A stretch of 64,000 bases of DNA. Source: Hofstenia miamia (lineage: Eukaryota > Xenacoelomorpha > Acoela). Position 1 is the first letter of the stretch. Each line of letters starts with the position of its first letter. Positions 47,642-59,619 of the stretch are shown piece after piece. Location of the stretch: positions 1,490,551 to 1,554,550 of the forward strand of contig SCFE01000019.1 in assembly GCA_004352715.1 (NCBI GenBank), in the 5' to 3' direction. The notes below the pieces were generated by a model. The model made no database searches and had not been told where the DNA came from. It saw nothing but the letters and a program-made list of their open reading frames with translations. The translations under genes and the position numbers were made by a program.

Positions 47642-48775
47642 CTATTTTGCAACTCATTCCACTAATGGGGGATATTCACAAAATTTTAATTTCTTTTTGA
47701 AATGGGCTAATTTTGTATATATTTGCGTGATATTTACAAAAAAGGTGTACCAGACCCTGAAATTTATTAGTTTTTCTTTAATTTGATTTTATTTTCACAA
47801 TCCCATTACCCAAACTTCAATGTAAACAAATTTGATAACATGTTTATTTCAATATCTTTTACTTTATACTCTACATGTGTTGGCCACATGGGCAATAATT
47901 TAGTTGTAATTTCAGATTTTAATCATCAAATTGAAATTTGAGCTTCTTTCAAACAAATACTTGAACTTGATTTTTAAAACATCGATTATTGATAATAATT
48001 TAATTTATGAGACTAAATTATTTTAGACTTTTCGTGAAATTTAAATACCTTATGTATGATTGCAAATATGAAGATGTGATTTTTAATTGAGTCAAGTGAT
48101 AGGTTTTGAAAATTCTTCATTTTATTTATTAATTATACTTCACCGTAATTGTTTTTTCTGAATTATATTTTGCTAATTATTTAATAAGAATTATTCATTC
48201 TTCATGATAGTATAACTAATGTAGATATATGAAGTTAACCTCCTAGAAGTCGTCAATTTTTTTGTATTTTTGGATGAAATTAGTGTAAAGGTGGGTTTAT
48301 AATCGTATTGATTCTTCTTAGTGTTTAATGATTTAATTGGCAACCATTATCTTTACTTATTTCATTATCGAGAAAAGCAATATAGTTTAATTAGTAAGTA
48401 GAAATGCCCTTTCTGCTCTATCTTTTTCTAATTATAACTTCTTCAAATATCTTTGCAATTTGTTATCGTTAGTAAAAATTACGAGAGCCAATGTCTACAT
48501 TTGCAAAACATACTAATTGCCATTTTCTACAGGCATTACTAGATTTTGTTTTTATGTTTTTTTTACTGAATTCACGGCGATCATATAAATGAATCTCCTG
48601 AAACTTCAATGAGAAATTAATTTAGGGCCCAGTTGTGATCTGTTTGCATGATAATTTTATACATAGAAATATTAAAGGATGATTATGATGTTATTTGGTT
48701 AATCCAATTTCTTTATTTTCATGTTAAATGCATATTCTTTTTCCTCGCAGTGCACGGACGATTCATTTTGTTATA

Positions 48776-48779
<4 letters not shown>
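47642..48779. other. Intergenic AT-rich DNA
   Basis: No gene or repeat was recognised; the sequence is strongly AT-rich up to the (TA)n run. Confidence 0.45.

Positions 48780-48811
<32 letters not shown>
48780..48811. repeat. (TA)n microsatellite ending at an N
   Basis: A pure TA run that stops at the N at 48812. The assembly appears to have broken in the run; the LINE that follows lacks its 3' end here, while the copy at 63.46 kb retains it. Confidence 0.9.
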
Positions 48812-48812
48812 N

Positions 48813-50995
48813 CTGCCTTCTGTGCTACTGCTCCTCCCCACTTTGGTACTCCCAACTCCTCCAAGTATATCTTATGCTTCTTACTAACTGCTCCTAGTGC
48901 TCCTACAACTACCTGGACTACTTCAACCTTCTTTAACTTCCACAGCCTTTCTATTTCCTCTGCAAACTCTCTGTACTTGTCTATCTTCTCTTTCTCCTTG
49001 CTTTCTACATTTCTGTTCTTTGGTACTGCTATGTCTATCACTGTTCCTAATCTTTTCTCTTTGTCTACCACTACTATGTCTGGCCTCCGTGCTTTTATCA
49101 CTTTGCTCGTCTGTATGTTGAAGTCCCTGTGGCTTGTGCTCATACCACTTGTCTCCTGCTTCTAACCCATGCTGCCTGCTCAAACTCCAGTGTACCATTC
49201 TTCCCAACTTGTCATGCCTGAACTTATACTCATTCTGTGCCAACTTCTCACACCCTGCTATCAGATGATCTACTGTCTCCGCCTCTTTCTTACACAGCCT
49301 ACACTTATCACTTACTTCTACTCTTCTGTCTATATGCTTCTTCACCCAGTTTGTTCTTATTGCTTGCTCCTGTGCTGCCATTATTAGTGCTTCTGTTTCT
49401 CTCTTCAGTCCTGCCTTCTTTAACCACTTGTTGCTCTCTTCTCTATCACACTTTTCTGTGTTCCTCCAGTATTCTCCATGCATTGCCTTCTGCCTATACC
49501 TTGTTTGCCTCTCTGATTCCATCCTACTCTGGTATATCTTCTTTCCTTCACTCTCAGTTCTTATCTTCTTCAACTCCTTAGTGACCTCTAGTAGGGACCC
49601 CTCAGGTTGCTCTTCTACATATTCCTTTAGCCCTAGTGCTTCTGCTTCTACAGTCTCCTCCACACTTAGCAGCCCTTTACCTCCCTTATGCCTTGTCATG
49701 TACAGCCTATCTACATCTCCATTGAGGTTGAATGCTCTCTCTGCTGCTAGTATCTTCCTTGTCTCCCTGTCTAATTCCCTCAGTTCATTCTTATTCCACC
49801 TAACTATTCCTGCCGAATATCTCAACACTGGTATCGCCCATGTATTAAATGCCTTTATGCTGTTTTGCCCATTCAATGCTGACTTCTGTAGTACCTTCCT
49901 TACTCTCCTCTTGTACTCTTTCCTTAGCCTCATCTTCATTTCCACGTGATCTGTTCTATCTTTCTCTATTACTCCTAAGTACTTGTACCCCTCTTTGACT
50001 TCCTCAATCTTATCCCCACTGCTTGTCCTCAAGCCCTCCCCATCCACACACTTGCCTCTAGTCATTGTCACTGCTGCACACTTTCCTAATCCAAACTCCA
50101 ACCCTGAATCTCTGCTTGCCTTCTCCAATGTCTCCACTTGCTTCTGCAACATCTTCCTTGAACTAGCGTACATCTTCAGGTCGTCCATGTACCACAGGTG
50201 ACTCACTGCTCTACCATTCTTCTCCATCTTATACCCTATGCCTGTCTCTTTTAACTTTTCTGTGATAGGTATTAAGCTAACTACAAACAGTAGTGGTGCT
50301 AAGCTGTCTCCCTGGAATATGCCTCGCCTAAACCTCAACCTATGCCCATCTATCTCAGTCTGCCACTTTGCCATCTCCCTCTCTAGAAACTCAACCCATT
50401 TCCGTGAAACTCCATTGGCCTCTAGCGTCCTCAATACCCACCTATGTGAAATGCTGTCATATGCCTTCCTGTAGTCTATCCATGCCATTGCCAAGTTTGT
50501 TTTCCTTCTTTTACAATTCTCCACCACTGCCTGGTCTATCAACAACTGATCTTTGCATCCTCTTGTCTTTGTCCTACATCCCTTCTGCTCCTCTGGTATC
50601 AACCTATTCTGTTCTAAGTAACATGCCAGCCTACTTGAAATCACTGAAGTTAGCAATTTCCACGTTGTTGGCAGACATGTTATTGGCCTGAAGTTGCTTG
50701 CTCACTACCTTTCTTTGGGTCCTTCTGTATCAGAAATGTCCTTCCCACTACCATCCACTCTGGACACCCACTCACCACACACTCCTCAAATGCTACTGCT
50801 AGTCTCTCATGCACACTTGTGAACTTCTTCAGCCAATACCCATGTACCTCATCTCTGCCTGGCGCCTTCCAGTTCTTCATCTTCTTTAGAGCCTCCTTCA
50901 GCCTTACAGTTGTGATTACTTCTTCTTCTTGCCTGACTTCTTTCTGCATCTGTATACTCTCTATCTCCGGTCCTGCACTTCCCCATATATTCTCC
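48813..50995 (-). mobile_element. R2-type LINE with restriction-like endonuclease
   Basis: The minus-strand element starts (5'-truncated) near 50995. It reads through an N-terminal RT part (NWKAPGRDEVHGYW), then a long block 49140-50656 with [25 protein letters not shown] and the YMDD catalytic box ([13 protein letters not shown]). Next comes a zinc knuckle [18 protein letters not shown]. After a frameshift near 49135 a restriction-like endonuclease follows, with [12 protein letters not shown] and VIDIAVP (PD...D motif). A second frameshift lies near 50695. RT first and endonuclease last is the layout of the R2/NeSL/CRE-type LINEs, which lack an APE endonuclease. The two shifts make this copy inactive. 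It is conspicuously GC-rich for this window. Confidence 0.9.
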
Positions 50996-51000
50996 CAGAA

Positions 51001-51270
51001 CCTTCAGTATCAATCTTTGTGTTTAACTCATAAGTTTATAAATGTGAATGCAATTCTCTAAATTTTCTACAACAATATATTCAGCTCAATCAAAGAACAA
51101 ATAAAATTTTCAGTAAAATTAACAGACAGGACTCTTTTACATTTAATTCCTGCGCATTGTGGAATAATCTAGATGTTACTACAAAAATGGAACCAAATTA
51201 TAAGCATTTTAAGAAAAAAATTAAGAATTAATTATTGAAAAAACAATCATTATTGGGCATTTCCAATCAA
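51001..51270 (+). pseudogene. LINE C-terminal fragment
   Basis: Plus-strand fragment resembling the end of an APE-type LINE: CAGTATCAATCT followed by a thumb region, then ALWNNLDVTTKMEPNYKHF and FKKKIKN. The same landmarks occur in the LINE at 55.5-57.7 kb. The R2-type LINE abuts it, so it was probably the insertion site. Confidence 0.6.
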
Positions 51271-51336
51271 TTACATGCATGAAGTCCGTATATCTAAAAT
51301 TAGTGCCCTTTAAGTAATTGCGCATATTTATTGATT

Positions 51337-51340
<4 letters not shown>

Positions 51341-51376
<36 letters not shown>
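51341..51376. repeat. (TA)n microsatellite
   Basis: About 18 TA units after the LINE fragment. The following 51377-52370 is AT-rich with no recognised gene. Confidence 0.9.
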
Positions 51377-51378
<2 letters not shown>

Positions 51379-52379
51379 TGCCTGTTTTTGTGATTTTGCT
51401 GTTTATTTTTAATCAAAAATAAAAAATATAGACGTTAGACTTATTTCATTTTTTCTTTTCCGATACACTATCCTGTTAATATTTTTATTAACCACATTTC
51501 TTCAAATATTTAATTCGGGGATTTCTGCAAACATTTTTTATCTTTATTCTTAATTTTCCTTTTCGGATTAAGAATATTGAGTAAGCATGCTATTCACTTT
51601 TAAGGTGTCACAATGCCCTTATGTTTTTCATAGAGAAAGGTTAAAATATTCTAACTTCAATATCAATCATTTAACATTGAATTGTCTTTTTCAAAATTCA
51701 AAATTTTCCAATTTTGTTTTTTTAACACCAAGAGAATGTTCAATGCTATACGAATCTTAAATCAGAATTGAAAAAGTGCTTTTAAAATTCCAATAATAGG
51801 CCTTCAGTGCTTTCACACTTCAACCTTTTAAAATTTACTCACTTTTTGTTTGAATTTGTTTGCAACTTACAGAAAAGGCTTGGTGCTTTAACTGGTTTTG
51901 TCAAATGAAAAATTCAAAAACTTTTTCAAAGCTTTTACTAAAATTCTGCAAAAGTTTCAAAATCACAAAATATATTTGTGCTTTGTCAATATTTAGTATA
52001 TTTCAAAAGCATAACTGCTGCACAATGGGAATTATATTTATTTACATGCAAGTGTATTCATAATTTTGTAAAGCTTTATATTCCAGGCTTTGGGACAATT
52101 ATCATCAATTTCGAATAAAGCTTCTTTAAATTAGCATAGTTATAACTACTCAACGATATAAATTTAATACAAATACATTCGCAATAGCAGGCACTTTCAC
52201 ACGATAAAATAAAAATCGTTCACATCAGTATTTTAAACACCAACGTTCATGTCTTCCATACTTAAAACGGCTTCATGAAATGAGGTGGAGTGATGCACTG
52301 CTCGTGCACTATCGCTGCCTAATTCAAGGTTGCAAGAATAGACTGGAAATTGAAAATCAGAAAGTTTAATATCAAATGT

Positions 52380-52447
52380 ATTTTATGCAACCTTGAATAT
52401 TTGATTTGACAGTTTTATGCAACCTTGAATATTTGATTTGACAGTTT
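52380..52447. repeat. 31-bp unit repeated twice
   Basis: Two near-perfect tandem copies of a unit starting TTTTATGCAACCTTGAATAT and ending TGATTTGACAG. It sits just beyond the 3' end of the dead transposase at 52450 and might belong to that element's end. Confidence 0.85.
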
Positions 52448-52449
52448 TG

Positions 52450-53210
52450 ATTAGACTTTCTAGGTAGACAATTCTTTGCTCACAAACACCAGTGGCATTA
52501 ACAGTTGGCACAGTGATTTTTTGCTTAATGCACGCCTTTAATTTTTAGACCATATAATTTCAATGGGGCTTAACATTGGACTATATGAACCAAGACGTAT
52601 TATGACGGCCGGAGAGTTTGAAAATACACTTTCTAAATGACTGTGACATGGAGCGTTGTCAACAACCACTAAATCTTCCAATGCTTTGCCTAAATTTCAA
52701 ATTAGTGCTCTATGACCAATCTTTGATCTTCCGAAATTTCTCCATCAAAATAAATTTATGTTGGTTTCATCTACCCAAACAATTTGCTTCCCATCTCTAA
52801 TCTCATTTCGTTGACAAACATATATAGCTCTTTTATTTTTGTTTGTTTCACTATTCCTTGAAATTGGAATGCTGTGCACCTTTTTTAGGTATTACATGTA
52901 TACATGTATTACATATTCAGTCTATTTAAAAGCATTTATTTACATCAATACTTTGAAGTGTACCTTTTCTCAAAAATATTTCGCAGAAATATTGTAGTTT
53001 TTGATAATGTAAAGAAATCCCAACAAATAAATTGTCTTTCATTGAAACCAATGTAATGGAACATTTCGATTCAAGAAGCTTAATCAAGTATTCTACATGA
53101 AGACCTAGATTATTTGCTAGGCTTCCACAATCATCACCTTTGTTGGGTCCTTCCACAATGAGCCTATAATTGAATAAAAACGTGCAACATGTAGTTAAAG
53201 TATTTTTCAA
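52450..53210 (-). pseudogene. IS630-type DDE transposase, broken
   Basis: On the minus strand a helix-turn-helix-like start (IVEGPNKGDDCGSLANNLGL, near 53150) is followed by the catalytic part in a single frame with three internal stops. It contains VWVDETNINLF (first Asp, near 52775), LVVVDNAPCHSH (second Asp, near 52665) and GSYSPMLSPIEIIWS (Glu, near 52570). There are 32 residues between the second Asp and the Glu. The core between the first and second Asp is shorter than usual. The motif set matches DDE_3-type enzymes related to IS630/Tc1 found in animals. Confidence 0.8.
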
Positions 53211-53405
53211 AGATGTAGGAAATCCTAGGAAATTTTAGCAAAAATTGCAAGTAGCACATTTAATTACTATCTATCTCTGGATTCATATTTAGCATATGTT
53301 CCATGCTGTAACGTTATTTGATCAACAACAACAATTCTACAAAGAAGGCATCTTAATGAAAGAGGATGCTCATTCATAAAATGTGCTAAAATTACGTCTT
53401 CTCAC

Positions 53406-53572
53406 ATGCAAATTACGTTTAATCAAATGCAAATTACGGTTCTCAAATGTAAATTACGGTTTCTGAAATGCAAATTACGGTTTCTGAAATGCAAATTACG
53501 GTTTCTCAAATGCAAATTACGGTTCTCAAATGCAAATTACGGTTTCTCAAATGCAAATTACGCTTTCTCAAT
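53406..53572. repeat. 20-bp tandem array with ATGCAAAT octamers
   Basis: Eight copies of a ~20-bp unit, ATGCAAATTACGGTTTCTCA and close variants. Seven contain the perfect octamer ATGCAAAT, the canonical POU-domain (Oct) site; one has ATGTAAAT. Open frames through it are repeat artefacts. The nearest gene is the split gene starting at 54649 on the plus strand. Confidence 0.92.
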
Positions 53573-54039
53573 TGCAATTGGAAAAGGTGTAGAAAACGCT
53601 TAATTAAAATCAATAATATTCTCAGAAGTTGCTACCTGCCATGTGCAATAATTTACTCTAGTTTTATTTTTACATGTATTTTAGGTAGCAGAAATAGACT
53701 TTTATTATCAGAATTACCAATAGGTGTAAAAACACGTATTTCATATAAATTGTAATCGCTAACGTAAGCAATATCCAGTTGAGAGCTTGTCGGAATATAT
53801 GTAAGTTTTGTCACTATATTGAAAAGATTAAAATTATTAACACAAGACAAATTTGGTTTATTAACATCACTTGAAATTATCGAGAAATTCTTTTCAACTT
53901 TGATTGAATTAGCTGTAAAATTTTTGTAAGCTCCTTCCTCATAGCAACCTTTTTGCTCTTAGGTCTTATATCGATATTAATATGAACAAACACATAATGC
54001 TTGTAATTCAAGATTAGGGTTGCAAATTTAAGCTATTAA

Positions 54040-54300
54040 TTTAAGCCGATTCGGACACAATGAGCGTATTTGCTAATTGCACGCGCGTCGCCGGTTGGCC
54101 AACTATTGAAACGGCGAGCGGCCAAGTCTACTTAAGAAGCATTAACTGAAACCGCCGGTTGGAATGTATTAGCTAATTCAAACTCGGTTGCCAACTGTGT
54201 TTGTTAATATACACTCGTACAAATAGTGCCCGCGGATTTCATTGGCTAATTCAACGGTAGTGGCCAACCAACCAATAATATAGTCGTACTCAAAGTTTTC
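54040..54300 (+). promoter_or_regulatory. CpG/CCAAT-containing region upstream of the split gene
   Basis: This patch is much richer in CG than its surroundings (GCACGCGCGTCGCCGG, ACGGCGAGCGGCC, AACCGCCGG). It has several inverted CCAAT boxes (GGTTGGCCAAC, CATTGGCTAATTCAACGG, CCAACCAACCAAT) and recurring TAGCTAATT/TTGCTAATT words. It lies 350-600 bp upstream of the start codon at 54649. A promoter role is inferred from composition and position. Confidence 0.45.
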
Positions 54301-54648
54301 GAATTGAATTTGAGTTACTCGGGCCGAGTTCGAATATTTACGATTCAAGCTTGAATATTTTTTTGAAGAATAGGCCTATTCCGAATTCGTTTGCCATTTT
54401 TTTCAAATTTCCTAGTTTTTTTCACTAAACATATGTATTTGAAGTTGATAAAGCAAGTGAAATTTAAAATAATTTATTTTTCAAGGGATTTTCATTCGAG
54501 TCTAAGTAAAAGTACTAATGAATTCTTTTAAGAGTTTTTTGATGAAGTTTTGCGAATTAATGCGAGCTGGAGTTTTCAAAATTCCGAGTATTTGAAAACC
54601 CTGGTTGCATTGCGTCATTATCAGCTGCGCAATTTTTACTTGGCTTAA

Positions 54649-57600
54649 ATGTCTTCACCACCACAATACGTGTATAGCATTTGGCGACCTGATAGCGTTT
54701 GTGATCAACCGGAAATCATATTGAATGATTTTGGAGATGGTTCAATCAGTCACACACATACAAATTCAGCAAGAATTTCAAGTGGAGAGATGAAAGTAAA
54801 TAAAATAATAAATATATAAAATAAAATGCAATAATTCAGATAGTGTACTTAATGTACTGTTTTATTGGTTTTCCGAAAATTTTAATTGTCTGTTACAAAT
54901 TAAAAATACCGGCAAGCATACAAAGACTCGTGAAGTTTACAATTATAATTACGACTAAATCATTTGGAATAGTTGGCGCGAGCGTCGTTAGCAAATACAC
55001 CCAATTGTTTATTAATATACGTAATTAAGCCACCTCCACTGTCATCAAATTTTTCAATTTCTCGATCATGGCGAAAAACATGAAAATTGCACAAATCTGT
55101 ATTAAAATCCTTTCTTTTACAAGTTTAGTGTCTGGTATAGCAAAAATTGAAACAGAAGGGATTAATAGCAAGCATTCTTTCACCAAGTGTAACTTAGATA
55201 ATGAACCATTAACAAAGTAGCGGATTCATAATTATTGATGTTTAAATTTCCGTAATAAAGTGATTTTATCATGCCCTTCATCGATTCATTGAAGAAGACT
55301 CACCTTGACTCCATTGTTGTACAACTCAAGATTTTTTATCTTTAAAAGAGATTTATTTAACCCATTTTGAATCAAGTCCCATCTTTTCTTCAAAATAATT
55401 TTTACAATTTTCTACTCTTCGTCTGACAGTGCACGCGGTATCCTAATAACGTAATCCTTAAAATTCTTAAGCATTCTTGCATTACTAAGTAATCTTCTAC
55501 ATAATAAATAAATTTATTACTGTCCTTGGAGATTTTAATTCCAATTATTTTAATTCTGCTGAATCAAAACGAATTGAACATATTTGTGATATTTTTTATT
55601 TTCAAACTATCAATAAAACCAGTCCAACTAGATTTTCTAATTTTATAGATTTCTTATCCGACAGTTGCAATAAATAGAAAACCTATATATTTGAATCATT
55701 TAGTGATCACAATTGTTGCGTATATGTTATTAACTATAAGTTGAAAGCTAAATATAGGAAACTTATTTATTCTGGGGATTTTAGCAATTTCAATGAGCAA
55801 AAATTTATAAAGTTTTTAAGGAACGTTGGATTTGAACTTACCTACACTTTTAATGATGCTGATACTGATAACATGCTAAAATATAGTACGCATGAAATCA
55901 TCAAAGTCTTAAATAAAGTAGCACCGCTGTGAACCAAATTAATTAGCACTAAATTATTGTCGGTGATTAACCAACCCCACGATTCCGACTTGATTAAAGA
56001 ACAGGTAAGTAAAAAAAATATATTCTTTGAACTTGCGAAATCGAATCCTATTAATCTGAATTGGACTAATTATGAGGAGGCTAAGCAATTAATCAAACGG
56101 AGCCGCAAATGAAACTACGAATCTAAGGTAAAGGATTACTTCAAACAACTAAAGGAATGTAGCCAAAAATGCAATTTTCTTAATAAACGCATTGGGAGAA
56201 CCGAAGGACTAAATATTTGTATTGTAGCAATTGAATTTGAAAATAGGACATACAAGAACAAGAAGGAAATTGCAAATATTTTAAACAGGAATTTTCAATT
56301 TGAAGAATATAGAAACGTTTCATCCCAACAACCCAGTATTAGAAAGATGCAGTTTCATTTCAACTTAATTTCTTATTATGAGTTCAAAAATTTTGTAAAT
56401 AAGCTAAATAATAATAAATCTCGTGGATCCAATAATCTATCGTATTGGATAATTAAAAAATATTTTTACATTTTGGTGAATATCTGCTTGTAGCATTTAA
56501 TCAAAATATTATAAATAATGATTTTCGTATTTTTTTTAAACCATCGGATATTTCACCGTTATTTAAAAAAGGAGACCTGCTAGATCACAGCTTTATTTGA
56601 TTTAAGCAAACCATTTAACTCAATGAATTTCGATATATTAAAAGAACAATTAAGGCGACAAGGTTTTAGTTTCAATGCAGTAAATTTTATTATGAGTTTT
56701 CTAAGCAATCGCAAACAACGAGTAAAAATTGACAAAAAAATTTTAGAATATATTATTAAATATTTAGTTGTGCCCCAAGGAACTGTATTGCTCTTCAATC
56801 TATTTGCATTATACGTAAATGATATTTCTAAATCCTTGGAAACGGAACTATTTATCAATATGCAGATAATACTTGCATATTATGAACAGCAAAAAATCCC
56901 TTTGTGGCAACCAGACATTTGACAAAACATATTCAAAATCTTGTAAAATATATCAATCGCAATAAACTAAAAATAATTTCTGACAAAACTCAATTTATCA
57001 TTTTTTCATCCAAAGAACAAAGAAAGTTTACTGAAAATATTAACATTAATGTTTGTGATACTGAAATTATTCAAAGCACATGTGTAAATTACCTTGGTGT
57101 ACTAATAGACAATGATTTAAAATGTGATAATTTTCTTTCCCAAAAATTAAAACAGGTGACATTTGGAGTGAAACATGTGTACAATTTGCGTCATGTAAGA
57201 AACACGTTTCAATAGAACTTATTAATTCATTTGTACTGAGTCAATTTTATTGTGCCTTTCAAAAAATTTTTAACTGGTCATTTAGGACACCGAACTATAT
57301 TCAAAAGCATGAGTTTATTACGCAATTAAGAGCATCATATAATATCTTGGACCCCAGTTACTTTATTCAGTATCAATCTCTATGTGTGATTCATAAATTT
57401 ATTCATTAAGTTTTCACAATAATTACATCACAATCAATAAAAGGAATAAAACATTTTTGTATCAATAATCGTCAAAATTATTTTCTTTCAGATGTTCGAT
57501 CTTATGGAATGAATTAAATATCGATATAAAATATGAGAAAAATTGTAAACACTTCAAGAAAAAAATCAAGCAAGCTTTATTGAATAAACAAAAATTATTG

Positions 57601-59619
57601 GACAGATAATCAACTCAATACATAGTCGAATTATTTTTAAAACTGCCCTTTATTTAATAATGCATATGAAAACAGTTGTAGGTATTTTTGTCGTGTTAGT
57701 TTGAAGCCTTTATATACATATTAGCAATAAATTTGCTTTAACTATTATTATTAGCATCCTTCAGTAAAGCAGTATACAATTAAGATTACATTAATTTTTG
57801 GCCAGTTATGTATATGACTATGATGAAACACTACAATTTGTTTATTATTCATATTCATGCGAAAATTGCATCTTTAATAGTGTGCAGTCATTAAGAAAAA
57901 TGGCTCGCAGCAAATATACACACCTACATCGCAACATTTACACATTTCAATATTTGAAAAATTTATTTCTAATCTGTTTTGGCTTGATAGAAATTTGTCA
58001 AAAAAATTCAAATATTCGTTATATTTGAAAAATGTTACATTTATTATTTTTAGTTTTTCATATTTTATTTGTATTTGTAAAATACCAAACAATTGCAATT
58101 ACCACATATTTTCCCAAGCATTAATTGGGAACTAATGTTGATGAAAACGAGGAGTGATAAATCCGTTTTCTACCGACAAACACTGAATTGCAATTATTTT
58201 TTCTGAAATATCGTTTTCATAAACGATTTAATTAAAACGTAGAGTTAACTAAAGGTTTTGAAGGGACGAGATATTTTGTTGAAATGTGGTAAAATGATCT
58301 TTGGGTTATTTTAAAACTAAAATGCCTTTCCCAATTTGCTTTATTTGCTATTAAAGGCATCATTTTGTGTAAACACGTAATGACGTCATTTGTTAAGTGT
58401 AAAGTTTATAATATTTTAATGTATAAAATATAAATTATTTAAATTGAAGAAATTACATTTTGAAAATCTATACAATAGCATACAGATCATTCATACAATT
58501 TTGAATTCAGAAGCGAACTTTATTAGTTTGAACATTAATGGAGTCATGATTGAGGTGAAGTTTTTTAAGTGCTGTTAATAGCAAGTAGAATACTAATATT
58601 ATTTTATGCTTTGTTTTAATTTATTTGGCGAACATTCAAAATCTAGGTGACTTTTGGATATTTTCACCTATAGCCTATACATTAAATTTGTATAACAATG
58701 AATGTTTAAAATGCATTAAGTTCATTTTGTTTTAGAAAATGCTAGGTACAAACAATAAAATCAAACTGCTGTATAAAGAAAGCACAACTGATTCTTATAA
58801 GAAAAGATTTTCTAAATTTAAGAATTGTATTGATGATATTTGTAATCTTGGAAACAATATTGGAACACCAATGGAACAGTTTGTTGATAAAATCAAAGAA
58901 AGTATTAGAGCTGAATTGGAAAAAGAATACCAAACTAAGTTGGAAAAAAGAATAATAGAAATTAGATTAAAACTAGAAAGGGAATATGAGCAACGCATGG
59001 AAAGTGAACAAGATATGTGGAATTTACTGTCAACACAATTTGATAACATTGAAAGTAATATTTCCACTACGCCTAGCAATGTAAATATCTCTATAAAAAA
59101 TACAATCTCGCCATTTGAAGATGCAGGCAAAGATAACCAGGAAAAGCAGTCTTTTGAAAAAATAGATAAGGAACAATGTAATAACGAAGATTCCGTTTAT
59201 GACATAGAAGTAGATAGTTCTGTCGCGAACTTTGATGACATTTCACTTCAGTCTGATGAATTACTTTCTTGTTATGAAGAATGTCAAGACGACGAATACT
59301 CAAAGAGCTATTTTGAAATGCTCCAGACATTATCCAAGGGTGATCTTGATAATATATGCTTAAAATTGGGTTATTCTCGAGTAGGCAGTGTTCAGGTAAT
59401 TGTTTCACTTTTGCTGTTTAAATGAATGATGTCGTACTCATTTTTAGGAAGGCGACATCACATGTGATAAATCTGTAATGATTCACGAAAACGAGATTTT
59501 TCCTTTATTTCCACCTCCGATTCTCAATACGGCATCTACTCAAACTTACAATAAAATCGAGAACACCGCTACACAAGCTCTTGTGGAAACGGATGCAAAA
59601 AATATTCAAACTTCTAATA
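54649..59619 (+). CDS. Unrecognised spliced gene with coiled-coil segment, 5' part
   Basis: Three exons can be joined in frame. Exon 1 is 54649-54795: ATG preceded by an in-frame TAA, 49 codons, donor GTAAAT, phase 0. The next is 58736-59395: acceptor TTTTGTTTTAG, donor CAG then GTAATT, phase 0. The third is 59448-59619: acceptor TTTTTAG, donor GTAAGT, phase 1. The protein so far is 326 residues. A charged helical stretch rich in Glu, Lys and Arg (near EKEYQTKLEKRIIEIRLKLE) is a likely coiled coil. An acidic region follows, then a tail with repeated Thr-Gln words (STQT, ATQALVET, IQTS). Later exons were not found. I recognise no family. The 3940-bp intron holds a LINE; extra exons in it cannot be excluded. 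The other intron is only 52 bp. Confidence 0.62.
55510..57745 (+). pseudogene. APE-type LINE in the large intron
   Basis: Starts within the C-terminal endonuclease (GDFNSNYFNS near 55530, SDHNC near 55705). It continues through a linker with FFELAKSNPINLNWTNYEEA (near 56025), NNNKSRGSNNLSYW (near 56405), LFDLSKPFNSMNFDILK (near 56600), VPQGT (near 56775), a catalytic box decayed to YADN (near 56865) and INYLGV-type VNYLGVLIDNDL (near 57090). The 3' untranslated end closes with ACTATTATTATTA at about 57745. Stops and shifts throughout. Same family as the minus-strand LINE at 60.6-62.8 kb; motifs fit the jockey/CR1 group. Confidence 0.87.
57746..58735. other. Intron sequence, AT-rich
   Basis: Right part of the large intron of the split gene. 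Only AT-rich DNA with short chance frames was seen, ending in the polypyrimidine tract and AG before 58736. Confidence 0.45.

Noticed and set aside
48897-50691. Several plus-strand frames (up to 173 codons) across the R2-type LINE
   Set aside because: Antisense shadows; the minus strand carries all reverse transcriptase and endonuclease motifs.
53406-53755. Plus-strand frames with repeated MQIT and CKLRFLK words
   Set aside because: Translation of the 20-bp octamer array, not a gene.
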